Source: Hirsutella rhossiliensis (Eukaryota > Ascomycota > Sordariomycetes > Hypocreales > Ophiocordycipitaceae). Taken from it: a stretch of DNA of 64,000 bases. Below the pieces are notes generated by a model. The model saw only the letters and a program-made list of their open reading frames with translations. It had not been told where the DNA came from and searched no databases. Made by a program: the position numbers and the translations under genes. Positions 8,901-18,737 of this stretch are shown piece by piece. Every line of letters begins with the position of its first letter. Position 1 is the first letter of the stretch. The stretch covers positions 1-64,000 of the forward strand of contig NW_025408689.1 in assembly GCF_020360975.1 (NCBI RefSeq). Reading direction: 5' to 3'.

Positions 8901-10976
8901 CGTTTGCGTCTTGGCGTTTGATGCGTCCCAGTCCGACTCGAGGAGTGAAAAAGGCGGCACCGGGTCCTGGAATGCGTCTGCCATGTCTGCTGCCTCGGCT
9001 GCCATCTTGTCGAGACTGGGGTTGGCAAAGATGGCGGCGACGCTGAGGCCCAGACTCTCGCCTCGCGCAGCCGCAACAAGCCTCATTGCGCCCAGCGAAT
9101 CGCCACCCAGAGCCAGGAAGTTGCTCTTCTTGTCGATCTTGACGCCGGGCGCCAGGACCTGTTCCCACGCCCTTTGCAGTTTCTTCTCCTTGTCCGTCTC
9201 TGCCCCTGGCTCTTGGTCGTCTCCATGTCCCGCGCCGGCACCGGGCCGCAGCGACGCGCCCAACTCGCGCAGCCTTTTCCGATCGGCCTTGCCCGAGACG
9301 AGAGAAGGCATGGTCCGGATGATTACAAAAGCCGCCGGGACCATGTATCTCGGTACTCTGGCTTCCATGGCAGTGTCGATCCCGGCAAGGGCAGACGCCA
9401 GTGCCGGTGACGGCTCCGTCAGCAAGGTGCCCGTGTCGGCCACGGCCGGGCCCGAGGGCTCCGAGAGGAACGCAGTCAGTGTCTTGGAGCCGCCGGCGCC
9501 CTCGACAACTTCGGCGATGACCTCGGTCCCGGCGGGGACACAGGTCCGCAGGTGATGCTCGACTTCTGCCAGCTCGACCCGCTGTCCCCGAAGCTTGACC
9601 TGGTGGTCCTTTCTCCCAACAAACTCCATGGACCCTGAGCCTTTGGCTTCATAGCGGACCAAGTCTCCGGTCTTGTACAAGCGACCCCGGCGGCCGGGGA
9701 CCGAGCCGTGCCCGCGACGTAGCCAGGTAGGGCTCTCGATGAAGACCTCGGCCGTCTTCTCCGGCTCTCCCAGGTATCCAGCCCCGACAACGGGCCCTTC
9801 GACAAGGAGCTCGCCCACTTCTCCCACGGGCATTAAAATGCCGTCATTGTCCGGATCCGTGATCCACGTCGTCGCGCCAACACCCGTTCCGATGCCCGTC
9901 GAGGCGCCGACGGCATTGTTGATGGTGCAAGCGATGGTGCATTCCGAGGGCCCGTATCCGATGACGACGGTTGTCGTCTTGCCCCAGGCCGTGGCGTCAC
10001 TTGCCGATACCGCCTCTCCTCCTACTCCGAGGACGTCGAGCGAGGAGATGATGTCGGGCTCCAAGACACGGGCGACCGAGGGAGTCAGTTGCACAATGTT
10101 GGCTCTGCTCCTACGGATGGCGCCGCTCAGATCGTTGATTCGGTCCGCCTCGGACGGGATGCAGACGGTGCCGCCCGTCACCAGAGTGCAAAGCATGCAG
10201 TCAATGCTTACGTCGAAGGCGTACGAGGGAAAATCAAAGACGCGGGAGCTCTGCGTGTAGCCGACGGCCTTGGCTCGCGGGATGGCGCCGCTCGTGTAGT
10301 TCTCGTGGCAAATGACGACGCCTTTGGGCTTGCCCGTGCTGCCCGACGTAAAGATGACATACATGGGCGAGGTCCCTGGAACTCGAGGCAGGCCTTCCGG
10401 GGTCTCGTCGTGGGACTGGTTGAGGTAGTCCCGCGACACGGCCACCACTTGGGCCTCGGCGCATATCCTCGCCGCGAGCTGGCTCTGGAGCACCGAAGCC
10501 ACGACTAATCGAGCCCCCATTTGCTCGACAATGGCTCGCAGCCTTGCCTCTGGCTGGCTCGGATCGGTGAGACAAAATGTCGCGCCGGCTTTCATGACGC
10601 CCAGCAGCGACACGATGGTCCACATGGATTTCTCAAAGCACAAGACAACGCGGGTGCCGATTTCGACGCCCCTTGGCCTCAGTAGCCGTGCAAGTCGTGA
10701 CGAAAGCTCGTCGAGCAAGCCGTACGTCAAAGTTCCATCCCACGATTCCACGGCCACGGCATCCGGCCGCTGCCGGGCCTTGTCGCGGAAGAGATCGTGC
10801 ATGCATGATGTTATTCGCGGAGGGACGGCCTCGTTCCATGTCCAAATCTGCTCTAAGTCCTTGTTGCTTAGCGGTCGACTTGTAATGGGTTGCTCCGAAG
10901 CAGGCCTGGCTGGCTCTGTGGCCGAGTTGACGGTTGCGGTTCCCGGCACATCGACGCCACCGGTCATGACTGCCAT
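5925..10976 (-). CDS. Non-ribosomal peptide synthetase, A-T-C-T-C (siderophore-synthetase-like)
   Basis: One uninterrupted frame of 1,683 aa. The frame extends seven codons upstream only through TTG, so I start at ATG 10,974-10,976 (AAGATGG, good context). Adenylation domain, about 55-568: A3 FTSGSTGKPKG (209-219), A5 GYGPSE (340-345), A7 YKTGDLVRY (434-442), A8 GRKDHQVKLRG, A10 lysine in SGKADRK (563). First carrier LGGDS with Ser627. Condensation domain, about 705-1,118, with intact HHALYDG (825-831). Second carrier LGGDS with Ser1198. Terminal condensation domain, about 1,278-1,678, with SHAQYDE (1,407-1,413), where the first His of HHxxxDG is Ser and the Gly is Glu. There is no thioesterase, reductase or second A domain. 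One A domain with T-C-T-C suggests iterative use of one monomer and release by the terminal C domain, as in fungal siderophore synthetases. My reading of the specificity code is D-V-D-Q-G-G-G-I-A-K. All catalytic motifs are intact, so the gene looks functional. The product is unknown. Confidence 0.93.
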   Translation of the reverse strand: MAVMTGGVDVPGTATVNSATEPARPASEQPITSRPLSNKDLEQIWTWNEAVPPRITSCMHDLFRDKARQRPDAVAVESWDGTLTYGLLDELSSRLARLLRPRGVEIGTRVVLCFEKSMWTIVSLLGVMKAGATFCLTDPSQPEARLRAIVEQMGARLVVASVLQSQLAARICAEAQVVAVSRDYLNQSHDETPEGLPRVPGTSPMYVIFTSGSTGKPKGVVICHENYTSGAIPRAKAVGYTQSSRVFDFPSYAFDVSIDCMLCTLVTGGTVCIPSEADRINDLSGAIRRSRANIVQLTPSVARVLEPDIISSLDVLGVGGEAVSASDATAWGKTTTVVIGYGPSECTIACTINNAVGASTGIGTGVGATTWITDPDNDGILMPVGEVGELLVEGPVVGAGYLGEPEKTAEVFIESPTWLRRGHGSVPGRRGRLYKTGDLVRYEAKGSGSMEFVGRKDHQVKLRGQRVELAEVEHHLRTCVPAGTEVIAEVVEGAGGSKTLTAFLSEPSGPAVADTGTLLTEPSPALASALAGIDTAMEARVPRYMVPAAFVIIRTMPSLVSGKADRKRLRELGASLRPGAGAGHGDDQEPGAETDKEKKLQRAWEQVLAPGVKIDKKSNFLALGGDSLGAMRLVAAARGESLGLSVAAIFANPSLDKMAAEAADMADAFQDPVPPFSLLESDWDASNAKTQTARLCNVAPDAVDDVYPCTPLQEALMALSAKVQQAYVAQRVVELEDAAAAERLFASLDTASRDCPILRTRIVQVPGRGLVQVVVRGGLVRRGSSDLADYLVSDSEESMLLGEPLVRCAVISSTTNKVHFVLTMHHALYDGWAIPLIMDRVNKVYRGQTLQRPAEFKHFIRYLGSVAREDTAAYWREQLDGATVPQFPALPFDEYQAQADSLLEVYVPLRPAAASEATMATVIRAAWALVVSQYGNQDVVFGETLTGRNASVVGAEQIEGPMITTVPVRIRIHGHVTVAEYLASVQEQAVSQIPHEHFGLQHIRKLSLGAFNACQLRTGLVIHPSTGQEELQDDHLLANKLAPAGDAEAAQEALRFNPYALMLVCFIDAEGVRVMASFDSRTVASPVMQGVLDHLKRVAQMLCDEESGSLAHVLDLTSDDYPLEYSHFQHAKYGSGARSVATHATNHGRSIEDQDAARPELVTSRRQIALRRLWSNVLVIEEDDIGLQDDFFLLGGDSISAMKLASEARLEGFKLTVMQAFQNRSLYDMARTMGDETAAPPQEPGRNKPFSLLRVQDCRRVWVPNVIQPQLADSSWTVADVLPARPLQQLAVNGTTQVPRYAVRYELMHSDVGLDRARLTRACDDLFARNEILRTVFIQHDGQCLGVVIQDLPVSFVHHVIDGDVQQFSKQLCQLDVLTSMPLGSSFVKWFLIESTKGPCCLILRLSHAQYDEMCLPFLLRQLSALHENKPVPASVPFSSYVGHVLQESLPASVSYWRDLLAGSSMTVLKPDIPVLKSNHFAIRRTVDISSRPRHVTIATLPTAAWALCLARRLCLRDVVFGEVVSGRNIGFPNADAVMGPCWQYIPVRVRFDAGWTVLDLLEHIQHQHVASSAHEGVAIGEITAQCTDWDPATTSNWFDSVVHQDVAHVEGLSFAGADVRTETVYPHEEPLREWKIQAFIEGHDMTLEIITVESWGEYARGLLDDLVNVATFLVEEHRGLVC

Positions 10977-11331
10977 CTTCAATTCCTCGGCAAGCAACTG
11001 CCTCGAGTGGTATTCAGGACTTTGTCAACACTCAAGCCGGGATACAGAGGCAACAGTGCTTTCTACACAGCGGCCAGCCTGGAGCTGCCACCGAGCCATT
11101 CCGCACCTTTATGGTGGACCGCTTAGCCCATGGAGTGCTTCGGCGGTCAATAATACAAGGCATTTTTAGTTACACTCCCCGGTCCACCCTCCTTGCGATT
11201 GATAATGCCGCGCTCTGTCCTGGTTTGTATACCTAGGCAGGAATGAGACTTCCCCTGCTGTTCCGCGGTAGAACTCGGTCTCCGACGGCCCTCGCCACCG
11301 CTCCTCCAAGTTCACTCCGCCGAGTGGAACC

Positions 11332-11444
11332 GGACAAAACAGCGCAAATTTTGATTAGGTGGATCTTCTTATCAATCTAGACCCAAACGTGGTGGAGCAG
11401 GACAAAAACAGCGCAAATCGTTATAAGATCATCTTATCAATCTA
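11332..11444. promoter_or_regulatory. Duplicated GATA-containing module
   Basis: Two copies share ggacaaaa(a)cagcgcaaat, a spacer of about 9-12 bp, then gatc(t/a)tcttatcaatcta. Copy 1 is 11,332-11,379 and copy 2 is 11,400-11,444. Each has CTTATC (GATAAG on the minus strand) at 11,368-11,373 and 11,433-11,438. The spacers differ while the flanks are conserved, which suggests selection on the outer blocks. The sites are about 360-470 bp from the NRPS start. Confidence 0.6.
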
Positions 11445-11557
11445 ATCAAGAACGGTGTGAAATGATAGCTCCACATGCAGGTTTTAACCATATTACGTTA
11501 CGAGTGGAACAGGGGTGCATTGGCAGGGTAGTGCTAGCTCTGTCCTTCCTCCCTTGA

Positions 11558-11635
11558 GGGTGTAATCATTAGGATCACACCCACTCCTACAGTCTTTATG
11601 ATATAGAAACCTTCAGTGCAGGTTCTATAATATCA
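11558..11635. other. Two small inverted repeats
   Basis: gggtgtaatc (11,558) faces gatcacaccc (ending 11,582) with 9 of 10 bases paired. About 20 bp on, gatatagaaacc faces ggttctataatatc (about 11,600-11,635). Function is unknown; they could be a MITE trace or a regulatory hairpin. Confidence 0.35.
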
Positions 11636-12329
11636 GCTATACCCGTCATGTTATACGCAAGACGCAGAGGAGTCCGCAGACCAAGCCGTAAGGTGTCGGC
11701 CTAGCTAAGGGGCCCGCCCCTAGGGGTGTACTATAGGTCTAATGGGCCAGGATGACGAAGCTAACCGACGTGCCCGTCATAGGATATTATGGGGTCATTT
11801 GGGACTCGGAAAAGGTTACTATGCGGACTCACGGAACCGTCTTTGGTCGAGATTTGTATGATACGATGTTCAAGCTGTCACGGGTACCTATAAGAAGTTC
11901 GAATTTTTCCAAGTACGCAGTCTGAGATGGCACCATACGTGGGGCGCCTACAGATTTAATTAGACTGCCAACACTGGCCCAATTTAGTGAGTTTCTACGG
12001 TATATTCTGCAAGCCATTTCTTAAGTTATAAGATCCTCGTGTTAATTATAGCTCTGGAGTTAATGCCTCAAGGCCTCATGTTCACGCAAACCCTATAAAC
12101 CGCCCACCGGGAACTTGCCACGTCATGGTCGCAGTTATGCATCCACCGATGAGAGGCAATTCTAAATCCTACAGGCTCTTGCCTCAATCTGTCTTCTCGC
12201 ATCTCGGGTCCGCTTCAGCACATTGCTCATGGTAGGCGATTTGGGCGAAATGACCGGCGTGACATTAACCACTAATGAGAGCTTCTTAATTCTCCGCCGT
12301 TTGTCACTCTCGTGAACAGCAACTGAATC

Positions 12330-12334
12330 CAATC
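12330..12334 (+). promoter_or_regulatory. CCAAT box upstream of the ABC gene
   Basis: CCAAT lies 95 bp before the chosen ABC start. CCAAT boxes bind the Hap/CBC complex, through which HapX acts on iron genes. The motif is common, so this is suggestive only. Confidence 0.35.
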
Positions 12335-12428
12335 TTGTTTGCCCGCTCGCACACGAGCGTTCCGATACTCTAGTGCTGTTCCCAAGCCTGGCACGCCTCC
12401 ATCTCCAAATTCGACAGATCCACGGAAC

Positions 12429-15400
12429 ATGGCTTTAGAGAAGGACCAGGTGGTCGCCAACAAGTGTGCAGACGGGGACAGACGGGCTTCTGTAGAGGCC
12501 TCAGCGGACGGCACAAATGCTGTGGATTCGAGACCAAAACGCGGGTCACAGGTGAGTCTCGCGTCGTTGCCAACCTCACTCGTCTCTCGAGAGAAAGCAA
12601 GCCTGACTCCAGGTCGACCAGGTCACCCGGTCCCTGTTTATCTACTTCCAACTCCTCTTTGCCGCCCAGCCAACTTTTAGTGACGTCTTCCTAATATTGT
12701 TTGCAACTCTCTGTGCCATCGGAGCCGGAGTCCCCTGGCCTTTGATCGGCATCCTCTTCGGGCAGCTCGTCGACGACTTCAATACCATCACATGCGCGGC
12801 CAGGGACGGGTCCGGCCAGGACCCCTTTCGCTATGAAACGGCCATCAACGACAAGGTGGTCAAGACGGCCTGCGCCGGTATAGCGGTGTTTGCCTTTACC
12901 TACTGCTACCTAACGTCCTGGAGCATCGTCGGCCAGCGCCTGGCCCAGCGCTTGCGCTACCAGTACATGGCATCTCTTCTGCGGCAGCCTCCGTCCTTCT
13001 TCGATGTGCGCGGAGCGGCCGGCGAGGTGTCGAGCCGGCTGCACAGCGACATCACTGCCGTCGAGTCCGGCACGTCGGAGAAGGTCGGAACCATCATCAT
13101 GACGCTGAGCTTCCTCGTCACCGTGTTCATCATTGCCTTTACGAAGCAGCCGCGTTTGGCCGGCATGTTGATCTTCATGCTGCCGACCTTTGTCCTCTCT
13201 GGCCTCGTCGGCGGCAGATACATAGCCAAGTTGACGGAGCGCCAGAACAAGGCGACCGAATCCGCCACTTCGGTTGCCTCCGAGTCCCTGTCGCACATGC
13301 CCGTCGTCCATGCTTTCGGAGCCGCGCCTCGACTCGAGGCCGTCTTCGTCAGGCACATGGCTCGTGCGCGCAAACACGCCGTTGCCAAAGCTGCTATCGC
13401 CGCTGTCCAGACTGGACTCTTGTACTTTGTTGCCTATTGTGCTAATGCGTTAGCCTTCTGGCAGGGCAGCATCCGCATCGCCGACACCGTGGCCGAGGAG
13501 AGCGGCCGTGCGACGATGGGCCAGATATACTCCATCGTCTATCTCCTTGTCGACGGTATGTTGGCATTCACTTTTCCCCCAGACACGTCGCTGATGGAGT
13601 AGCGTGCATCATGCTGGGCGGGCTGGCACCTTTGCTCCCGTTCCTTGGAAGTGCCGTCTCGGCATACCGACGCCTCGCCGAGGACATTGAGATGCCTTCT
13701 GCCATTGATGGGACATCGAGCGCCGGCCTGATGCTGCAGCCCGGCATGGCAAAGACGATTACGTTTCGCAATGTATCGTTTGAGTATGCCTCGAGGCCAG
13801 GCCAGCCCGTTCTGCGGAATGTCGACCTGGAGTTTCCCGCCGGAAAGCACACGGCGATTGTAGGCGTCTCTGGCAGCGGCAAGTCAACTATTGCCTCGTT
13901 GATTGCCCGTTTGTATGACCCCACGGCAGGGACAATAGAGATGGGCGGCCACGATCTGCGAACGTTGAATGTCAGGTCCCTGCGGAGCTTCATCTCCCTT
14001 GTTCAGCAGACGCCTTCTCTTTTCCAGTGCTCCATCTTGGAGATAATTGCCCTCGGACTCGTCAACTCTCCACACCAACGCCACGAGCACTTGAAGTCTC
14101 GGCTTGGCGGGCCCGAGCTTGCCCAGGTCGCGGCCAAGGGCAAGCATGGGCTTGCATTTGCTGCGTCTGGCTGTGCCGAGGTTGCCGAAATCGTCGAGTT
14201 GGTACGCCTTGCAGCAGAGCAAGCCGATGCCGCTTGCTTCATTGACCGTCTTGGTACTGGCTACGGGACGTCTGCCGGCCCTGGAGGAAGCCAGGTGAGC
14301 GGCGGCCAACGACAGCGCATTGCTCTCGCCCAAGCCTTGATCCGCGACCCCGAAATCCTCATCCTCGATGAGGCGACGGCCTCGGTTGATTCTGTCTGCG
14401 AACAGAGGATGCAGCTTGCCGTAGAGCGAGCTGCTTCCGATAGGCGGACCACCATCTCCATCGCACATCGGCTGTCGACGATTCGCAACGCCGACAACAT
14501 CATTGTTTTTGACTCTGGTCAGGTCGTCGAGCAGGGGACCTACGCCGAGCTCATGGCAAAGGACGGCGGCAAGTTTGCCTACATGGCCCGGCTGCAACGG
14601 TTGGGTGCGAGAACCAAGCCCATTCCAGGCGGCTTGCTCGATCCATCGCTGGACAAGGCTGATTTGGCCGTCGAAGAGGCACATATCTCTGAGACACAAC
14701 GTCCTCTCGACGCCGAGAGTCAGGCAAATGGTAAACCCGAGGACGGCCGGAACGAGGTCGAGGACGGTCATATCCACGTGCAACCGTTTGGTAGCGTCAT
14801 GAAGGGCCTTTGCTCACTCGTCCGACCTTCGTTAGGGTGGTTCGCAATTGCCATGGCTGCGGCGGTCGTCGTCGGAGCCGCCTGGTCCGGCGTCGGCGTC
14901 ATCTTGGGCTACACTGTCGGGGCATTGAACCCCTGCCAGAGTACCGTTGACCGTATCACGTCCATGGGCAGATTCTTTGCCGGGCTCATCCTTATGCTCG
15001 CCGGAGTCGAGCTCATGGCCAACTTTCTCGCCTGGTGGGGATTCGGCATCATTGGAGAAAGGGTCCTCTACGCGCTGCGCGTTCTCTCCTTCCGGTCGCT
15101 CCTTGAGCGGCGTGTTGAGTGGCATCAGTCAGACGGCCGCTCCCCGTCGGCATCGCTGTCCATCATAACCAAGGATTGCATGGCCATTGGTAGCTTCTGC
15201 GGTTCCACGTTTGGCACCGTCTTCGCCGTCTGTGTCAATGTGGTCCTTGCCATCATCATCTCCCACATCGTGGCCTGGAAGATTGCCCTCGTCTGTCTCG
15301 TGGCTATCCCCATATTGCTCGGCTTGGGTTTCCTACAGCTTCGAATGCTCGCGCGCTACCAGGAGCGGCACCAGGAGGCCTTTACGAAGGCAACTTCGCT

Positions 15401-16592
15401 TGCTACCGAGGCAGTCCAGTCCATCAGCACCGTCGCTGCACTGTCACTCGAGAAGACTTACATGCGGTCGTACCTGTGCTTGCTGGAACCTCCTGCAAAG
15501 CAGTTGGTGCGCGCGTCGGCATCGGCGAACATCTTCCTCGCCATGTCACAGGCCGTCGGCCCCATGATCAACGGCCTGGCCTATTGGTGGGGATCGCAGC
15601 TGATAATGAGGGGAGAGTACACGCAAACGGACCTGCTCATCATTCTGATAGTCATGTTGGTTAGCCTTCAGCTATGGGGCAACATGTTTACTCTCGCACC
15701 CGAGTTCTCCAGGACCTGCATAGCCCTGTCTCGGGTCATGGCAGTAGTTGAACTGGGCTCCAGTCGCTCTGTAGCCAAGGCTGGACACGACGATGTCGAG
15801 GCTACGGCGCCGCCAAGTTGCGACAACCCCCTGGACAATCATGGCCAGGGCGGCGTGAAGGTGGCCTTCAAATATGTGTCGTTTTCTTACCCAGGCCGTC
15901 CGCAAGTCCCTATTCTTGATGATGTATCCTTCACCATTGCACCAAACCAATTCTGCGCCATCGTGGGCCCTTCAGGGGCCGGCAAGTCAACTATTGTCAA
16001 CCTCGTCCAGCGACTCTACGCACCAAGCTCGGGCTCTGTCCACCTCGATGACTGGAACATCGCCCAATTGCCCCCCTCTTTCCGTGACGCCATTGCCTTG
16101 GTGCCGCAGGATCCTGCTCTGTTTGACGGGACAATTCGATACAACATAGGCTTAGGCGCATTGCCGGGCCATGATGCCACAATGGAAGAGATCCAAGAGG
16201 CTTGCCGCCTGGCCAACATCCACGACGACATCGTCGCTCTTCCAGACGGCTACGACACCGCATGCGGCCCTTCCGCCTCCCGCCTGTCAGGCGGACAGAG
16301 ACAGCGCCTCGCCATTGCACGTGCGCTGGTCCGTCGTCCACGCTTGCTTCTCCTCGATGAGAGTACCAGCGCCCTCGACGCCGCGGGAGAAGCAGCCGTG
16401 CAGGAGGGTCTTGATAGGGCGTCGCGACGCGCCACGGTACTGGCAGTCACGCATCGGTTGCATACTGCACAGAAGGCAGACGTTATTTTGGTCGTCGAGG
16501 GGGGGCGTATTGTCGATTATGGACGCCACGCCGAGCTGCTTGAACGACGCGAGAGTTACCGCCTAAATGTCATGCAGCAGATGCTTTTATAA
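12429..16592 (+). CDS. ABC-B full transporter, next to the NRPS (SitT-like position)
   Basis: A 1,351-aa full transporter (TM-NBD-TM-NBD, the usual length for fungal ABCB proteins). I assemble three exons: 12,429-12,551, 12,613-13,555 and 13,603-16,592. Intron 1 (61 bp, GTGAGT..CAG, branch ctgac) is clear. Intron 2 (47 bp, GTATGT..TAG) is short but is the junction that keeps the frame. NBD1: Walker A GVSGSGKS (443-450), Q-loop SLVQQTP, signature VSGGQRQR (587-594), Walker B ILILDEA (607-613), H-loop AHRLST. NBD2: GPSGAGKS (1,144-1,151), LSGGQRQR (about 1,250), LLLLDES (1,270-1,276), THRLHT. Both catalytic Glu and both signatures are intact, so both sites should hydrolyse ATP. It is transcribed divergently from the NRPS; its likely job is export of the NRPS product, of a siderophore or of breakdown products. 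The stop codon lies only a few bases before RIP-mutated DNA. Exon 1 is the least certain part. Confidence 0.88.
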
Positions 16593-17399
16593 GGATTTAT
16601 ATAATTTATAGAAAGCATATAAATAAACCTAGTAGAGGAGCTTCTATAGAGTAGCCCCCTAATACTAGTTAACTATAGCTCCTAATTATAGATAGCTTCG
16701 GCCTAATTATTTAGGAACCTTACTATAAGCCTAATAGCTCTACGAGCTATACCTGCTAGTCTATATACTATGGAAAATCCCTCTATATAACTGAACTTTC
16801 CTCCCGCGCAGAGCTTTCCTTTTCGATAGAGGTCTCCGGCAGGCGCCCTCTATGGCAGCTGCTTCTTCTTCTAGTAGACGAGGGCGTTTAGTCTTTATTA
16901 TAGAGGGGGGATAGCTACGCTAGCAGTAAGCAGCGGACTTCTTTCTAGCTTTTCTCCTTCTTTCTCTGCTAATACGATAACTTCTTCCACAGCCTATACG
17001 ACTAGCAGCTTCTATAGGACCAACAGCTTCCACGGGACCAACAGTCTCTACGGGTCCGGCAGCTCCGTTAGCTATAGTCCGGCAGCTTCCTTAGCTAGAG
17101 TCTCGACAGCCGCTTAGCTACGGTATTTTATAAGCTCTTTCTATAGCAATCTTCTTTAGCAGTTATCTTTAGCAGTCTCTTTCTTCGGTAACTATTATTA
17201 TAAGAGTATTGCTATTTATATACTCAACCTATTTTTAAGATACGTACTAAAGCTAGCCCGCCCCGCCTATTTATACCGCGCGCGCTTAGTAAGTACCCGT
17301 ACCGCTTAAATGCCTATACCCGCGCCTACGCCCGCCTATATATATATATAACCCGTATATATAACCTATATATATAACCTATATATATATACTAAATTT
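16593..17399. repeat. AT-rich, partly RIP-mutated region with short tandem repeats
   Basis: No intact gene. RIP-type composition starts directly after the ABC stop, but 16,780-17,120 keeps some CA/TG. An 18-bp tandem repeat of type cagcttcyayrggaccaa runs about 17,007-17,062. A 'tctttattatagagggggg' tract at about 16,891 resembles the segment closing pol in Gypsy D (about 40,567), so a gypsy 3' remnant may be present. TA-rich tracts lie at 17,335-17,395. Confidence 0.5.
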
Positions 17400-18300
17400 A
17401 AAGCTATTACTAGCGCTGCGATAGACCCCCTTCTCTCCTTCCTTAATACGTTAGATAATGCCTACGATGCCTATAATGCCTACTAAGAACGCGAAGATAC
17501 GATCCCGCCCTTGCCGCCTTCCTTAGGCTTTAAAACCTACGATAAGGTATATAACTTCGTTTAATACTTCCTTTATAAGAATAGCGCCGCGGTTATTAAG
17601 CGGTTAAGTATATATAAGCGAGATAATAATAAGGTCTCTCTCTATTATAATACGACTCCTCTTTATATATAATCGTAGCCTATAGTAAGCTTCTTTAAGT
17701 ACTAGGCTATATAAATATTCTACTTAAAAGCTTAACTGCCCCTTCCGCTTTATTATAATAGCGTTATATAATAAGGAAGCTTAAAAGTAGGATTTTCGTA
17801 TTACTAAGGATCGCTATAACTATAAGCTTTCCCTTAATCCCTCTATATATAATATTTATTGCTAGTAGACTAATATATAGTAAGCTCTTAAGCAGAACCT
17901 CTCTTAATATAAAGTACTACTAGCTTAAGAGATATTAACTATCTTATATAAAGCTAAACCTTTAATAGTATTCTTTTATATTAAAGATATTTATAATAAC
18001 TATTAAAAGATCCGTTTTAAAGCTCTTAGCGATATAATAGTAATATAAGCGTTTTTATAATATTTTTAGGTAAGCGATTTTCCCTATTATATTAAATTCG
18101 ACTAATATAATAAAAATAAGATTTTAGGCGTATTATAAACCTATCTATAATATTAAAAGATATAGAAACGTTTCCTTAAGGTTATTAGCTATAATAATAT
18201 ATATAAAACTAACCGCTTTAGTCTCTTCCTTTTCTATATTACTAAAGTTACTATTACGGAGTAAGTAAAGGCATAGGCGTAGGTACCGTCTATAGGATAA
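17400..18300 (+). pseudogene. Mutator-like (MULE) transposase remnant, RIP-mutated
   Basis: Reading through TAA/TAG stops gives a recognisable order: a PPLPPSLGFKTYDKVYNFV-type start of a FAR1/WRKY-like DNA-binding region (about 17,505-17,560), a helical segment with IRFKALSDI, and the MULE catalytic entry SDFPYYIKF...VISYNNIYKTNRFSLFLF (about 18,070-18,225), where the first acidic residue of the D..TYKTNRF motif now reads Asn. The rest of the catalytic domain is missing. It is a dead fragment; frame breaks exist besides the stops. Confidence 0.65.
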
Positions 18301-18737
18301 TATTAATAAGCTATATAAAGCTCTCCTATACGCGGCTAGCCCGTATATATATATATAGGATCCGGCCCTCTATACGTAACTATATAGCTTAGGCCGTAGC
18401 TTAAGCCTATAACCTATAATAGTTAAAGACTTTTATATAATACCCTCCCTTAAGTATAGCGCGGCGTTACTTAATTAATAGCTTCTATATTATTAGGCCT
18501 ATACCGCTAGCTCTACCCTACCCTTTCCTATTAATTATACTAGCCCTACTAGCCCTATTATCCCCGCGCCTATTAACCTAAGTAGCTAGAACTAGGCTCT
18601 ATACTTATTAGCCGGCTAGCCGTTTAAATAAGAGCGCGACCTATTATATACGCCCCTAGGTAGCCGGCGGCCGGCCCGGACCTACGTAAGCCTTAGGTTG
18701 CCTATTCCCTCGGCCTTAGGCAACCTCCTCTACCTAG

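Larger units (their letters stand above)
10977..12428. promoter_or_regulatory. Divergent promoter region of NRPS and ABC genes
   Basis: These 1,452 bp separate the two divergent start codons and should drive both genes. They hold a duplicated GATA module (11,332-11,444), CCAAT boxes at 11,519-11,523 (minus), 11,979-11,983 (plus) and 12,330-12,334 (plus), and two small hairpins near 11,560-11,635. CCAAT boxes with GATA sites are the usual layout of HapX/SreA-controlled iron genes. No coding frame is convincing here. Confidence 0.65.

Noticed and set aside
5943..10508. Plus-strand open frames of 130-222 aa opposite the NRPS
   Set aside because: They are antisense shadows of the GC-biased NRPS codons; the minus strand has the full domain order.
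10977..10997. NRPS start seven codons further upstream
   Set aside because: That codon is TTG on the minus strand; the first ATG in good context is at 10,974-10,976.
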